A stretch of 64,000 bases of DNA, taken from the NCBI RefSeq assembly GCF_900107595.1, contig NZ_FNQF01000006.1, forward strand, positions 62,001 through 126,000, in the 5' to 3' direction. Position 1 is the first letter of the stretch. Each line of letters opens with the position of its first letter. The notes under the pieces are model-generated. The model was not told the origin of the DNA and did no database searches. It saw nothing but the letters and a program-made list of their open reading frames with translations. Below, in pieces: positions 1 to 8,676 of this stretch. The DNA is from Psychroflexus halocasei. GTDB lineage: Bacteria; Bacteroidota; Bacteroidia; Flavobacteriales; Flavobacteriaceae. The position numbers and the translations under genes are program-made.

Positions 1-1233
1 GCAAATGTACCTGTTGTTCCTGTATATTTCCACGCTAAAAACAGTCCTGTCTTTTATAAATTAGCGAAAATCAATCCTAATTTACGAACTGCCAAATTAC
101 CAAGCGAAATGTTGTCTCGTCCTAAAAACAGACCGATTAACGTGCGTATTGGCAATCCTATTTCGCCCAAAGATTATCAAGAATATGAAGATCTAGAAGA
201 TTTCACAAATTACATGCGTCGCAAAACATATATGCTCGCGAATGCTTTTGAGAAAAAGAAATTAATTAGTCAAATCCCAACTCAGATCAAGCTTCCGAGA
301 GCTCCACAAAATATTATTGAGGAAGTCGGCAAAGACTGTATTTTAGAAGAAATAGAAAAATGTAGAAATAAAAGTGACCGTTTATTACAAAGCAATAATT
401 ATGAAGTTTTTCTTTCAAGAACGGATCACATCCCGAATATCATTAGAGAAATTGGGCGTCAAAGAGAAATCACTTTTAGGTCAGTAGGTGAAGGGACAAA
501 CAAATCTATTGATCTCGATAAATATGATGAATATTATCATCACATGTTTTTGTGGGATAATAAAGCAGAGCGTATTGCAGGTGCTTATCGCATGGGTTTT
601 GGGAAAGAAATTTATAAAAATCACGGAATTGATGGTTTTTACTTAAATGAATTATTTCGTTTTGAGCCTGAGCTTTACAAATTAATGAGCGAGTCTATTG
701 AAATGGGACGCGCTTACATCATTAAAGATTATCAGCAAAAACCAATGCCTTTGTTTTTGCTTTGGCGTGGTATAGTGCATTGTACATTGCGCTTTCCTGA
801 TCATAAATATTTAATAGGAGGCGTGAGTATTAGTAATAAATTTTCAAACTTCTCAAAATCAATGATGATTGAGTTTATGAAATCAAATTATTACGATCCT
901 TATGTTGCGCAATTTATTCGACCTAAGAAAGAGTTTAAAGTTAAGCTAAAAGATGCGGACAAAGATTTTGTTTTCGATGCGACAAAAGCTAACTTGAACA
1001 AGTTTGATAAAATTATTGATGAAATTGAACCAGACAATTTACGCTTACCCGTTTTGATTAAGAAATACATCAAACAAAATGCAAAAGTTGTCGCTTTTAA
1101 CGTCGATCCGATGTTTAATAACTCAGTAGATGGCTTAATGTATATCAGAATATCAGATTTACCAGAAAGCACCGTCAAACCAGTTTTAGAAGAATTTCAA
1201 GCAGAACTTGAACAACAAAATAAAGAAAAATAA
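1..1233 (+). CDS. Bifunctional acyltransferase (PlsC-type + GNAT/hemolysin-like), 5' end cut off
   Basis: The frame is open from base 1, so the gene starts outside the window; about 410 residues are visible. The first 50 residues look like the end of a PlsC-type lysophospholipid acyltransferase domain. The rest resembles the GNAT/hemolysin-like acyl-ACP N-acyltransferase fold, with a conserved ELFRFEPEL segment and a following segment that ends in EMGRAYI. This architecture matches the flavobacterial OlsF-type enzyme, which makes ornithine lipids by N- and then O-acylation of ornithine. The match is from family knowledge; the substrate is inferred. The stop codon lies one base before the start of the HIT gene, so the two are probably co-transcribed. 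Confidence 0.72.
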   Translation, partial: ANVPVVPVYFHAKNSPVFYKLAKINPNLRTAKLPSEMLSRPKNRPINVRIGNPISPKDYQEYEDLEDFTNYMRRKTYMLANAFEKKKLISQIPTQIKLPRAPQNIIEEVGKDCILEEIEKCRNKSDRLLQSNNYEVFLSRTDHIPNIIREIGRQREITFRSVGEGTNKSIDLDKYDEYYHHMFLWDNKAERIAGAYRMGFGKEIYKNHGIDGFYLNELFRFEPELYKLMSESIEMGRAYIIKDYQQKPMPLFLLWRGIVHCTLRFPDHKYLIGGVSISNKFSNFSKSMMIEFMKSNYYDPYVAQFIRPKKEFKVKLKDADKDFVFDATKANLNKFDKIIDEIEPDNLRLPVLIKKYIKQNAKVVAFNVDPMFNNSVDGLMYIRISDLPESTVKPVLEEFQAELEQQNKEK

Positions 1234-1234
1234 T

Positions 1235-1627
1235 ATGTCAATTTTCACAAAGATTATAAACGGAGATTTACCAGCCTATAAAGTTGCTGAAAATGATGAT
1301 TTTTTAGCCTTTTTAGACATCAATCCTAATACAAAAGGTCACACACTTTGTATTCCCAAAAAAGAAGTTGATAAAATTTTTGACCTTGATGAAGACACTT
1401 ACAATGCGTTGATGACATTCTCTAGAAAAGTCGCTTTGGCTTTACGCAAAACGGTTGAATGCAAGCGCATCGGCATGTCAGTCATTGGACTTGAAGTGCC
1501 ACACGTCCATGTCCATTTAATTCCTTTACACAAAATGGAAGACACGAGGTTTGATAAAAAAGTCTCACTTTTTGAAGAGGAATTTAAAAAGTTAGCAAAA
1601 GAAATTCAGGATAATTTTGAGGCTTGA
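1235..1627 (+). CDS. HIT family nucleotide hydrolase/transferase
   Basis: A 130-residue histidine-triad protein. The signature H-x-H-x-H is seen at His90, His92 and His94, followed by LIP; the middle residue of the triad is the usual nucleophile. HIT enzymes of this length hydrolyse purine nucleoside phosphoramidates or dinucleoside polyphosphates in the cytoplasm. I take the ATG at 1235 because it gives the standard N-terminus (MSIFTKIINGDLP); a frame-compatible upstream start at 1208 would run into the end of the acyltransferase gene. Only one base separates the two genes, which suggests one transcript, ending at the hairpin that follows. Confidence 0.9.
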   Translation: MSIFTKIINGDLPAYKVAENDDFLAFLDINPNTKGHTLCIPKKEVDKIFDLDEDTYNALMTFSRKVALALRKTVECKRIGMSVIGLEVPHVHVHLIPLHKMEDTRFDKKVSLFEEEFKKLAKEIQDNFEA

Positions 1628-1651
1628 TTGAATTATAAAGTACTTAAACTA

Positions 1652-1684
1652 AAAAGCCGAGATCAAATTTGAATCTCGGCTTTT
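1652..1684. terminator. Bidirectional intrinsic terminator
   Basis: A perfect inverted repeat (AAAAGCCGAGAT at 1652-1663, ATCTCGGCTTTT at 1673-1684) has an A-run on the left and a T-run on the right. It sits between the convergent HIT gene and mrcA, so it can stop transcripts from both sides. Confidence 0.85.
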
Positions 1685-1690
1685 GTGTAT

Positions 1691-4009
1691 TTAAAAATCA
1701 ATCTTGACTTCTTCAAATTCATTTTCTTCTCCTTCTTCATCTTCTTTTTCAAGATCATCGCAATCAATTTTGATGCTGAGGTTATCAGGTTTTTCAAAAT
1801 CATCATCAGAGACAATAATGTCTTCATCTTTATACAAAGATTTCATGTACATTCCCCAAATTGGCAAAGCCATTGTTGCACCTTGACCATAAGTAATTGT
1901 CGGGAAACGAACTGATCTATCTTCACCACCAACCCAAACGCCAGTTGCTAAGTCAGGAACCATCCCGATAAACCAACCATCACTTTGGTTTTGTGTTGTT
2001 CCTGTTTTTCCTGCAATCGCATTTTTAAAATCGTAAGGATAACCAGTGACTGCACGTTGATAGTGCGGTAACTTTTTAATATAATCGAAATTTGAACGTA
2101 AACGACGTCCAGAACCAAAACGCGTCACACCTTCAAGTAAGTTGACAGTAACATAAGCTGATTCTTCATTAAGGACATCACGTGTTTCAGGTGTGTGTTG
2201 ATAAAGTATAGTCCCGTTTTTATCTTCTATTCTTTCTATTAAAAAAGGCTCAACGTAAACACCTTTGTTAGCAAAAGTACTGTAAGCAGAAACCATTTCG
2301 TAAACTGAAATATCAGCAGAACCTAAAGCAATTGCGGCTACAGGGTCAATATTTCGGGTATCAATACCGAGTTTATTTAATAAACTGATGACATTTTCAG
2401 GTCCAGTTCTGTCAATCATTCTTGCTGTAATTGTGTTGATTGACTCAGCTAAAGCTCGTTTTAAAGTCTTGACTCCTCCATATTCATTACCTGCATTTCT
2501 TGGTGTCCAATCTTTTGTTACGCCATGTCTTCCTTTTGGAATGGTGTATTTTGTATTTGGCATTTCTAAGCATGGCGAATAATGAAGTTGATCAATGGCT
2601 GTTGCATAAACAAATGGTTTAAATGTTGACCCAACTTGTCGGCGCGCTTGCTTAACGTGTTCGTATTTAAAGTATTTGTAATTAATACCGCCAACCCAAG
2701 CTTTTACAGCACCGGTTTGTGGGCGCATTGACATCATCCCAGCGTTAAGGAATGATTTATAATAACGAATGGAATCTCTTGGTGTCATCAAAGTATCGAT
2801 AGCGCCTTCCCATGAGAAAACTTTCATTTCACGCTTTTTATCAAAGCTTGCAAGTATTTCTTCCTCGTTGAAATCTTTCTTTTTCATCTCTTTGTAACGA
2901 GGTGAATTTTTGATTCCTCTATTGATAATGCGTTTGATTTCTTCTTTATTAACGCTTCTAAAGGGTGATGTCTTATTGTTTTTATTCTGTCTATTAAATT
3001 CTTTTTGAAGTTTTTCTAAATGTCTATCAACAGCTATTTCAGCATATTCTTGCATGCGGTAATCAATGGTTGTGTATATTTTTAAACCATCACTGTAAAT
3101 ATTATACTTCGTGTCATCTGGCTTAAAATTTTCTTCATCATTGATCCAATTTTTTAAGAAATCACGGACGTGCTCTCTGAAATAAGTTGCGATACCATCA
3201 TCATGTTGCTCTGGTGAATAATCAGTAACAAGCTCTAACTGACGTAAAGAATCTCTTTCTTTTTCAGTGATAAAGCCGTTTTTTTCCATTTGCCCAAAAA
3301 CGGTATTTCTTCTATTTAAAGCATTTTCTTTGAAGGTTTCGCGAAGCGGATTATGAGATATCGGATTTTTGAGCATTGCGACCAACACAGCCGACTCCTC
3401 AACTGTCAACTCTTGTGGTTCTTTGCTGAAATAAATTCGCGCTGCAGATCTCACCCCAACAGCTTGATATAAGAAATCAAATTTGTTGAGGTACATCGTG
3501 ATAATTTCCTCTTTGGTGTATTGCTCTTCAAGCCTAACAGCGATAACCCATTCTTTTATTTTCTGAACACCACGTTCAAATTTGTTTTTATTTGTTACAT
3601 CAGAGAAAAGCAACTTTGCTAATTGCTGGGTAATTGTGCTTGCGCCACCTTTTGTTCCTAGGTAAGCGACGGCTCTTAGAGTTCCTTTAGCATCAATACC
3701 TGAGTGAGAGTAAAATCGCTCATCTTCAGTTGCAATTAACGCTTGAATCAAGTGAGGAGGGATATCTTCATACTTAACTGGCGTTCTGTTTTCTTCGTAA
3801 TATTTACCTAATGTTTTTCCATCTGCTGAAAGAACTTCAGTAGCTAAGTTAGTTTCAGGATTTTCTAATTCTTCAAAGGTTGGCATTTCACCAAAAAAGC
3901 CCCAACCTGCAAAAAGAAAGACGAAGACAACACACAGAATTCCAGCAGTAAAAATAGCCCAGAACCACAAGATGTATTTTTTGAAATTATTATTTTTTTT
4001 ATCTGTCAT
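1691..4009 (-). CDS. mrcA: Penicillin-binding protein 1A, bifunctional transglycosylase/transpeptidase
   Basis: A 772-residue class A PBP that polymerises and cross-links peptidoglycan at the outer face of the inner membrane. One N-terminal membrane anchor is at residues 12-38. The GT51 transglycosylase domain shows EDERFYSHSG at 95-104 (catalytic Glu95) and STITQQL at 124-130. The transpeptidase domain has the three penicilloyl motifs: STFK at 461-464, SIN at 523-525 and KTG at 668-670. The C-terminal tail is very acidic (many Glu/Asp after residue 735). The start overlaps the end of gldH by 11 bp, so it is the last gene of the ricT-gldH-mrcA unit. Confidence 0.96.
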   Translation of the reverse strand: MTDKKNNNFKKYILWFWAIFTAGILCVVFVFLFAGWGFFGEMPTFEELENPETNLATEVLSADGKTLGKYYEENRTPVKYEDIPPHLIQALIATEDERFYSHSGIDAKGTLRAVAYLGTKGGASTITQQLAKLLFSDVTNKNKFERGVQKIKEWVIAVRLEEQYTKEEIITMYLNKFDFLYQAVGVRSAARIYFSKEPQELTVEESAVLVAMLKNPISHNPLRETFKENALNRRNTVFGQMEKNGFITEKERDSLRQLELVTDYSPEQHDDGIATYFREHVRDFLKNWINDEENFKPDDTKYNIYSDGLKIYTTIDYRMQEYAEIAVDRHLEKLQKEFNRQNKNNKTSPFRSVNKEEIKRIINRGIKNSPRYKEMKKKDFNEEEILASFDKKREMKVFSWEGAIDTLMTPRDSIRYYKSFLNAGMMSMRPQTGAVKAWVGGINYKYFKYEHVKQARRQVGSTFKPFVYATAIDQLHYSPCLEMPNTKYTIPKGRHGVTKDWTPRNAGNEYGGVKTLKRALAESINTITARMIDRTGPENVISLLNKLGIDTRNIDPVAAIALGSADISVYEMVSAYSTFANKGVYVEPFLIERIEDKNGTILYQHTPETRDVLNEESAYVTVNLLEGVTRFGSGRRLRSNFDYIKKLPHYQRAVTGYPYDFKNAIAGKTGTTQNQSDGWFIGMVPDLATGVWVGGEDRSVRFPTITYGQGATMALPIWGMYMKSLYKDEDIIVSDDDFEKPDNLSIKIDCDDLEKEDEEGEENEFEEVKIDF

Positions 4010-4508
4010 TTTCTTGCTTGTGTTTTTCGATGCTTAAACCCACATCGGTAATTCCTTTTAAATTTTCGAGTCCTTTAACTTCTCCAAAAGCACGCATGGC
4101 TTGCTTGATATTAATTTTGTATTCACCAATTTCTGTGAATTTCACATTTTGTTTATACCACAATTTACTTGATTTGATACTGCTAAAACCTTCTCCCATA
4201 AACTCTCCATTAGGGTAAGCCATCTCGTACTCAAGTGTATCGACGATAACTTTTCCATTAGGGAAATTGATATCTGCGATGACAAATAAATTACTGAATT
4301 TATAGTCTTGATTATTTCTGATGTTAAAAAACAAATCATAATGATTGACTGTATCAGAAACCTCAACTTCAAATTCAGCAGTTTGTTCAGTTGGCCATCC
4401 ATCATCATAAGATTTGACCTTTGAATAAAAAGTATCATTTGATTGGCATGCGTTAAATATGAAAATCATCATTAAAATAGATGCGAATAAAAATCTATTG
4501 CTTTTCAT
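3999..4508 (-). CDS. gldH: Gliding motility lipoprotein GldH
   Basis: A 169-residue lipoprotein. The signal peptide covers residues 1-20 with lipobox FNAC and the acylated Cys21. The following sequence (conserved DGWP segment, beta-rich body) matches GldH, a lipoprotein needed for gliding and linked to the type IX secretion system in flavobacteria. The ATG at 4508 is chosen because it places the signal peptide at the N-terminus; a longer frame upstream only reads through the ricT end and adds 59 basic residues. It overlaps ricT by 14 bp and mrcA by 11 bp, so the three genes are likely translationally coupled. Confidence 0.88.
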   Translation of the reverse strand: MKSNRFLFASILMMIFIFNACQSNDTFYSKVKSYDDGWPTEQTAEFEVEVSDTVNHYDLFFNIRNNQDYKFSNLFVIADINFPNGKVIVDTLEYEMAYPNGEFMGEGFSSIKSSKLWYKQNVKFTEIGEYKINIKQAMRAFGEVKGLENLKGITDVGLSIEKHKQENDR

Positions 4509-5763
4509 TATTTGACTTAGGTTTGTTTTGTTTTTTAGGTTTTCTGTGACGTGAACCTTGGCTTTTATTGTCTTTATTTGACTTTTGCGGATTCGATTTC
4601 TTTTGGTTTTTTTGACCTCTTGATTTTTGAGAAGCTGGTTTTTTCTTATTTGATCTTTTCTTTGGTCTGCGTTTAGGCTTATCAAAACGTGTTAAACTAT
4701 CTTGATCAACTGAATTTTCGAAATTTGTCGATATTTCTGGCGTATCATCAACAAATTCTTCCAAGCTTGCGACGGGTTTACCCTCTTTCTCAGCTTTAAT
4801 AATTTCCTGAACAGCTTTGGTGTCTATTTCAATCCAGTTGTTATACTCGCCTTCATAAGCGTACCATAATTTGAATTTGAAAATATCTATTTTCTGGCAA
4901 ACTGCTTCTCCTTTTTTAGTGACTAATTTTTTGTCTTGTCTTGGGAAATCTTTTAAAGCATCTAAATATGAATCTAATTCATAATTTAAACAGCACTTTA
5001 ATTTTCCACATTGCCCAGCTAATTTCAATGGATTTAAAGATAACTGTTGGTAACGCGCAGCTGCTGTTTTAACTGTTCTAAAATCAGTTAACCAAGTTGA
5101 GCAACATAGCTCGCGGCCACAAGAACCGATACCGCCAAGTCTTGCAGCTTCTTGTCTAAAGCCAATTTGCTTCATTTCAATTCGAATCTTAAATTCGTAA
5201 GCAAACTCCTTGATCAGCTGTCTAAAATCAACTCTGTCTTCGGCAGTGTAATAAAAAATAGCTTTTGATGCATCACCTTGAAATTCAACGTCACTAATTT
5301 TCATTTTAAGGTTAAGTCTGATGGCAATTTCTCTTGCACGCACCTTAACTGCGTCCTCTCTTTCTCTGGCTTTTTGCCAGATATCTATATCTTTTTGGTT
5401 AGCTTTTCTGTATATTTTTGCTAAATCAGGCTTGTAAGGATCTTCTTTTTTCTTACGCATTTGCACTTTTACAAGTTCTCCTGTAAGCGTGACAATGCCA
5501 ATATCGTGACCTGGTGATGTTTCTGTAGCGACGATATCGCCAATTGATAATGTGAGTTTATCTGTATTTCTAAAAAACTCTTTACGTCCGTTTTTAAAGC
5601 GAACTTCAACAGCGTCAAAAGGTTCAGAACCTGCTGGAAGTTCTACATCTGATAACCAGTCAAAAACTGTCAATTTATTGCAAGAATCTACTCCACAATT
5701 TCCATTACTCTTGCATCCTTTGGGCAAACCATCACTTTTGCTAGCACAACTGCTACATCCCAT
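4495..5763 (-). CDS. ricT: PSP1 domain protein, RicT/YaaT family
   Basis: A 422-residue PSP1-domain protein. In Firmicutes the homologue RicT (YaaT) is part of an iron-sulfur complex that affects mRNA processing; the role in flavobacteria is not established. The conserved core carries GSCGRELCC (Cys215, Cys220, Cys221) and QCGKLKCC (Cys252, Cys257, Cys258), which fits cofactor binding. An additional N-terminal cluster of five cysteines lies at residues 3, 6, 17, 23 and 28. From about residue 355 the tail is extremely basic (Lys/Arg/Gln/Asn-rich), suggesting RNA or ribosome contact. It heads the overlapping unit with gldH and mrcA. Confidence 0.85.
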   Translation of the reverse strand: MGCSSCASKSDGLPKGCKSNGNCGVDSCNKLTVFDWLSDVELPAGSEPFDAVEVRFKNGRKEFFRNTDKLTLSIGDIVATETSPGHDIGIVTLTGELVKVQMRKKKEDPYKPDLAKIYRKANQKDIDIWQKAREREDAVKVRAREIAIRLNLKMKISDVEFQGDASKAIFYYTAEDRVDFRQLIKEFAYEFKIRIEMKQIGFRQEAARLGGIGSCGRELCCSTWLTDFRTVKTAAARYQQLSLNPLKLAGQCGKLKCCLNYELDSYLDALKDFPRQDKKLVTKKGEAVCQKIDIFKFKLWYAYEGEYNNWIEIDTKAVQEIIKAEKEGKPVASLEEFVDDTPEISTNFENSVDQDSLTRFDKPKRRPKKRSNKKKPASQKSRGQKNQKKSNPQKSNKDNKSQGSRHRKPKKQNKPKSNNEKQ

Positions 5764-5911
5764 ATGTTTATATATTTAGAGCTTTTTGGCGTTATGCCTC
5801 AGCGTTTTGTTAGTATAATAATAATCGGTAAAGATATTAAAATATTGTCAGGGCAGATTTTTTTAGCTTTCTTATCACTAAATTTTTCTTATTTCATGAG
5901 CTTATTCGGGC

Positions 5912-6391
5912 TCATGAAGCTTGACAAAGCCTGTTGATTGTTTCGTAAATTAATGTGTTTTCATAACCGCGATAGGCAAGGTATTGATATATTTTCTGAC
6001 GACTTTTTCGTGAACAATCTTGATTGAGTTGCTTGTATTTCTGTTCTGCAAGTTGATTAAGTGTTGCAATATAGTCTTGATCGTTGATTTCTTTTAAGGC
6101 CGTTTTGATATTAAAATGTGAAATTTTTCTGAATTTAAGTTCACGTGTAATTCTGAGACGTCCCCATTTTTTTATTCGAAATTTTCCTCTTGCAAAACTT
6201 TGAGAAAAACGTTCTTCATTTAAAAAATCATGTTTAATCAACTCATTAATAATGTGTGCTTTTGCCGTCTCATACATGCCTAACTGATCGAGTTTTTTCT
6301 CGACTTCTTGGTGGCAGCGATCTTGGTAAGCACAATATTGCATTGCTTTGGCAAGTGCTTCATCAACGGTTAAAGATTGTTCTTTCTTCAT
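5912..6391 (-). CDS. recX: Regulatory protein RecX
   Basis: A 159-residue helical repeat protein of the RecX family, which binds RecA filaments and limits recombinase activity. The segment with Tyr-Cys-Ala-Tyr-Gln-Asp and the later HDFLNEERFSQSFARGK stretch are typical of the three-helix repeats. The ATG at 6391 (MKKEQSL) is preferred: the longer frame to 6454 overlaps the terminator hairpin of the RNase G gene. recA itself is 16 kb away. A weak hairpin (5893-5918) covers its stop codon. Confidence 0.88.
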   Translation of the reverse strand: MKKEQSLTVDEALAKAMQYCAYQDRCHQEVEKKLDQLGMYETAKAHIINELIKHDFLNEERFSQSFARGKFRIKKWGRLRITRELKFRKISHFNIKTALKEINDQDYIATLNQLAEQKYKQLNQDCSRKSRQKIYQYLAYRGYENTLIYETINRLCQAS

Positions 6392-6428
6392 AGAATTCTC
6401 AAAGATAAGTTTTTTCTTTTTTGGGCAT

Positions 6429-6464
6429 AAAAAAAGCCCAGTTGCATATAGCAAATGGGCTTTT
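6429..6464 (-). terminator. Intrinsic terminator after the RNase G gene
   Basis: An inverted repeat (GCCCA/TGGGC core with a further inner stem TTGC/GCAA) has a run of seven A on its left, which is the U-tract for leftward transcripts. It lies 3 bp past the RNase G stop codon and before the recX start, separating the two genes. Confidence 0.75.
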
Positions 6465-6466
6465 AT

Positions 6467-8008
6467 TTAGTATTTAATAGGATTTCCATCCTTATCGACA
6501 AAGTGATACTCTAAATATTGATGTGCATCACGTGGTTGTATTTTGATCCATTTTTTGAAATCAAGAAACCATTTTGTTCGCATTGATGGCGTTCCTTTAA
6601 CAAGGTATGCCGCAACGAAAGGATGTGCTGTTAGAGTTACTTTTTTGTAACCTTTAGCAATTATCTTTTGTAAATCTGTATTTATTTTATTGATGATAAC
6701 GATAGGCGCTTCAACTTCTCCGTCTCTATTCGGATTTTTTTCACGCGTTTTAATCGCGAGTTCTGGTCTGACACGCTGTCTGGTAATTTGGATTAATCCA
6801 AATTTACTAGGCGGTAAGATTTTGTGTTTAGCTCTATCATCACTCATTTCAGCTCTTAAATGATCGTAAAGTTTTTTACGATGTTCTGCATTGATCATGT
6901 CAATAAAGTCAACAACAATAATACCTCCCATATCACGTAGCCTGAGTTGGCGTGCGATTTCGGTAGCACTAATGAGGTTAACTTCTAAAGCTGTATCTGC
7001 TTGATTTTTTGCCTTGTTGCTTCTATTACCACTATTCACGTCAATAACGTGCATAGCCTCTGTATGCTCTATAACGAGATAAGCACCTTTTTTCATTGTG
7101 ACAGTTTCTCCAAAAGAGGTTTTAATCTGTCTTTCAACATTATATTTTTCGTAAACAGGTACTTTAGAGTTGTAATGAGAAACGATTGATTCTTTCTCTG
7201 GTGATATTTCACCAACGTAATCTTTAATTTGTGAGTATAAGCTTTCATCATCAACAACAATAGAAGTAAATGAGTCGTTAAACAGATCTCTTAACATTGA
7301 TGATGCTTTATTGAGTTCGCCAAGAACTTTATTAGGAGGTTGTACACGTTGTATTTTTTTACACATGCTTTGCCAGCGATTGAGTAGATTCTGTAAATCT
7401 TTATCAATATCGGCAACTTTTTTACCTTCGGCTACTGTACGAATAATAACGCTAAAGCCTTTCGGTTTAATGCTTTTAACAAGACGTTTAAGTCTGTTTT
7501 TCTCTTCTTTATCTTCTATCTTTTGTGAGATAGAAACTCTATCTGAGAAAGGAACCAGTACAATATAGCGACCTGCTAATGAGAGTTCACTACTAAGGCG
7601 AGGACCTTTGCTTGAAATTGGTTCTTTAACAACTTGTACGAGTACAGATTGATTTGGATTCAGTACATCTGTAATCACACCATCTTTGTCAATATCTTCT
7701 TCAAAGTTAAAATTTTTGAAGGTGTAATCTTTAAATTTTGGCGAGCTTGCTTTCTTAACAAATTTAAGTAATGTTTTGATTTGTGGACCTAAATCATGGT
7801 AGTGTAAAAATCCATCTTTTTCATAGCCAACATTGACGAATGCGGCATTGAGGCCAGAAAGTGCTTTTCTGACTTTGGCGAGGTAAATGTCACCAACTGC
7901 AATATTATTGTCACTAGACTCTTTGTGCAGTTCGATTAATCTTCCCTCTTTAAGCAAGGCAAAATCTACAGCGCCGGAACTTGATCTTATAATTAATTCC
8001 TTGTTCAC
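6467..8008 (-). CDS. rng: Ribonuclease G/E family endoribonuclease
   Basis: A 513-residue RNase E/G catalytic protein acting in rRNA maturation and mRNA decay. An S1-like RNA-binding region is near the N-terminus (SVGDIY/GFLHYHDLG pattern), and the DNase-I-like catalytic region carries HVIDVNSG and GGIIVVDFIDM, which hold the two metal-binding Asp residues. The CxxC zinc link of proteobacterial RNase E is not seen. I choose GTG at 8008, giving MNKELIIRSS as in other flavobacteria; a TTG at 8056 is also in frame. Upstream lies the 29-residue basic peptide. Confidence 0.9.
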   Translation of the reverse strand: MNKELIIRSSSGAVDFALLKEGRLIELHKESSDNNIAVGDIYLAKVRKALSGLNAAFVNVGYEKDGFLHYHDLGPQIKTLLKFVKKASSPKFKDYTFKNFNFEEDIDKDGVITDVLNPNQSVLVQVVKEPISSKGPRLSSELSLAGRYIVLVPFSDRVSISQKIEDKEEKNRLKRLVKSIKPKGFSVIIRTVAEGKKVADIDKDLQNLLNRWQSMCKKIQRVQPPNKVLGELNKASSMLRDLFNDSFTSIVVDDESLYSQIKDYVGEISPEKESIVSHYNSKVPVYEKYNVERQIKTSFGETVTMKKGAYLVIEHTEAMHVIDVNSGNRSNKAKNQADTALEVNLISATEIARQLRLRDMGGIIVVDFIDMINAEHRKKLYDHLRAEMSDDRAKHKILPPSKFGLIQITRQRVRPELAIKTREKNPNRDGEVEAPIVIINKINTDLQKIIAKGYKKVTLTAHPFVAAYLVKGTPSMRTKWFLDFKKWIKIQPRDAHQYLEYHFVDKDGNPIKY

Positions 8009-8120
8009 GCTTTTAAATTTTGTTTCTAAGCTGTTCTGCTTAGAAAAATTAAACAATTATTGTAAGGATGTAGAAGTTTAGGTTTTAAACTTCGATGTCA
8101 AAGAACGTGTTGATAAAAGT

Positions 8121-8152
8121 AGAAAAAGTAGTTATTGAAAACTACTTTTTCT
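8121..8152 (-). terminator. Hairpin overlapping the stop codon of the small basic peptide gene
   Basis: A perfect 13-bp inverted repeat (8121-8133 with 8140-8152, loop 8134-8139) contains the TAG stop of the small gene (8142-8144) in one arm. For leftward transcripts it ends in a U-rich arm and probably acts as the terminator before rng. Confidence 0.7.
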
Positions 8153-8231
8153 TGTGACGGTTAGCTCTGTTTCTCTTTTTTCTTTTGTGAGTTGCTACCT
8201 TATGTCTTTTTCTTTTTTTACCACTTGGCAT
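8142..8231 (-). CDS. 29-residue highly basic peptide, probable ribosome-associated protein
   Basis: A tiny ORF below usual gene-calling limits: MPSGKKRKRHKV at the start, then Lys/Arg/His-rich to RHKKK at the end; 18 of 29 residues are Lys, Arg or His. The same short protein is, as I recall, conserved next to hup or rng in flavobacteria. The composition and size are those of a small ribosomal protein embedded in rRNA. A small ribosomal protein named bL38 was reported from the Flavobacterium johnsoniae ribosome; I cannot confirm whether this is it. It has its own terminator hairpin and lies 28 bp after hup. Confidence 0.7.
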   Translation of the reverse strand: MPSGKKRKRHKVATHKRKKRNRANRHKKK

Positions 8232-8259
8232 AAGCTGTGTTTTTTTATTGATTAATAAT

Positions 8260-8550
8260 TTATTTTACTTCAACTTTAGTTTTTACACCTTCTATGAAAA
8301 CCTTTGCAGGTTTAAAAGCAGGAATGTTGTGTGCTGGTATCTTAATTGTTGTGTTCTTAGAGATGTTACGACCAGTTTTTTCTGCTCTTTTCTTGACAAC
8401 AAAACTTCCGAAACCTCTCAAGTACACATTGTCTCCGCTCTCTAAAGAATCCTTTACTTCAGCCATAAAAGTTTCAACAGTAGCCTGTACTTCAGCTTTC
8501 TCTAAGCCTAACTTATCTGAAATATTAGCTACAATATCTGCTTTTGTCAT
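8260..8550 (-). CDS. hup: HU family DNA-binding protein
   Basis: A 96-residue histone-like protein that bends and packs DNA. It starts MTKADIVANI and shows the family core RGFGSFVVKKRAEKTGRN, followed by a beta-arm with IPAHNIPAFKPAK. The size and motifs match the usual HU dimer subunit. It has a good -7 promoter element (8590-8597) and is followed by the small basic peptide gene, with which it may share a transcript. Confidence 0.95.
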   Translation of the reverse strand: MTKADIVANISDKLGLEKAEVQATVETFMAEVKDSLESGDNVYLRGFGSFVVKKRAEKTGRNISKNTTIKIPAHNIPAFKPAKVFIEGVKTKVEVK

Positions 8551-8589
8551 AGTCTTTATATTTAAAAGTGTTTATTAAATTTGAGTTTG

Positions 8590-8597
8590 CAAATATA
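8590..8597 (-). promoter_or_regulatory. -7 promoter element for hup
   Basis: TATATTTG read leftward matches the Bacteroidota -7 consensus TAnnTTTG. It lies 39 bp upstream of the hup ATG, a normal distance for a short leader. Confidence 0.65.
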
Positions 8598-8653
8598 CAG
8601 AATTAAATAACAATAAATAAATACAAAACGCTAAATAGTAGTGATATAAGCCA

Positions 8654-8661
8654 TATTTTTG
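8654..8661 (+). promoter_or_regulatory. -7 promoter element for mutY
   Basis: TATTTTTG matches TAnnTTTG exactly. The first in-frame TTG (8659) lies inside this element, so translation must start further on; this decides the mutY start at 8677. Confidence 0.6.
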
Positions 8662-8676
8662 TTCGAAAATAAAAAT

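Noticed and set aside
4142-4438. A 98-codon open frame within gldH
   Set aside because: It overlaps the supported gldH frame and shows no coherent domain or start context.
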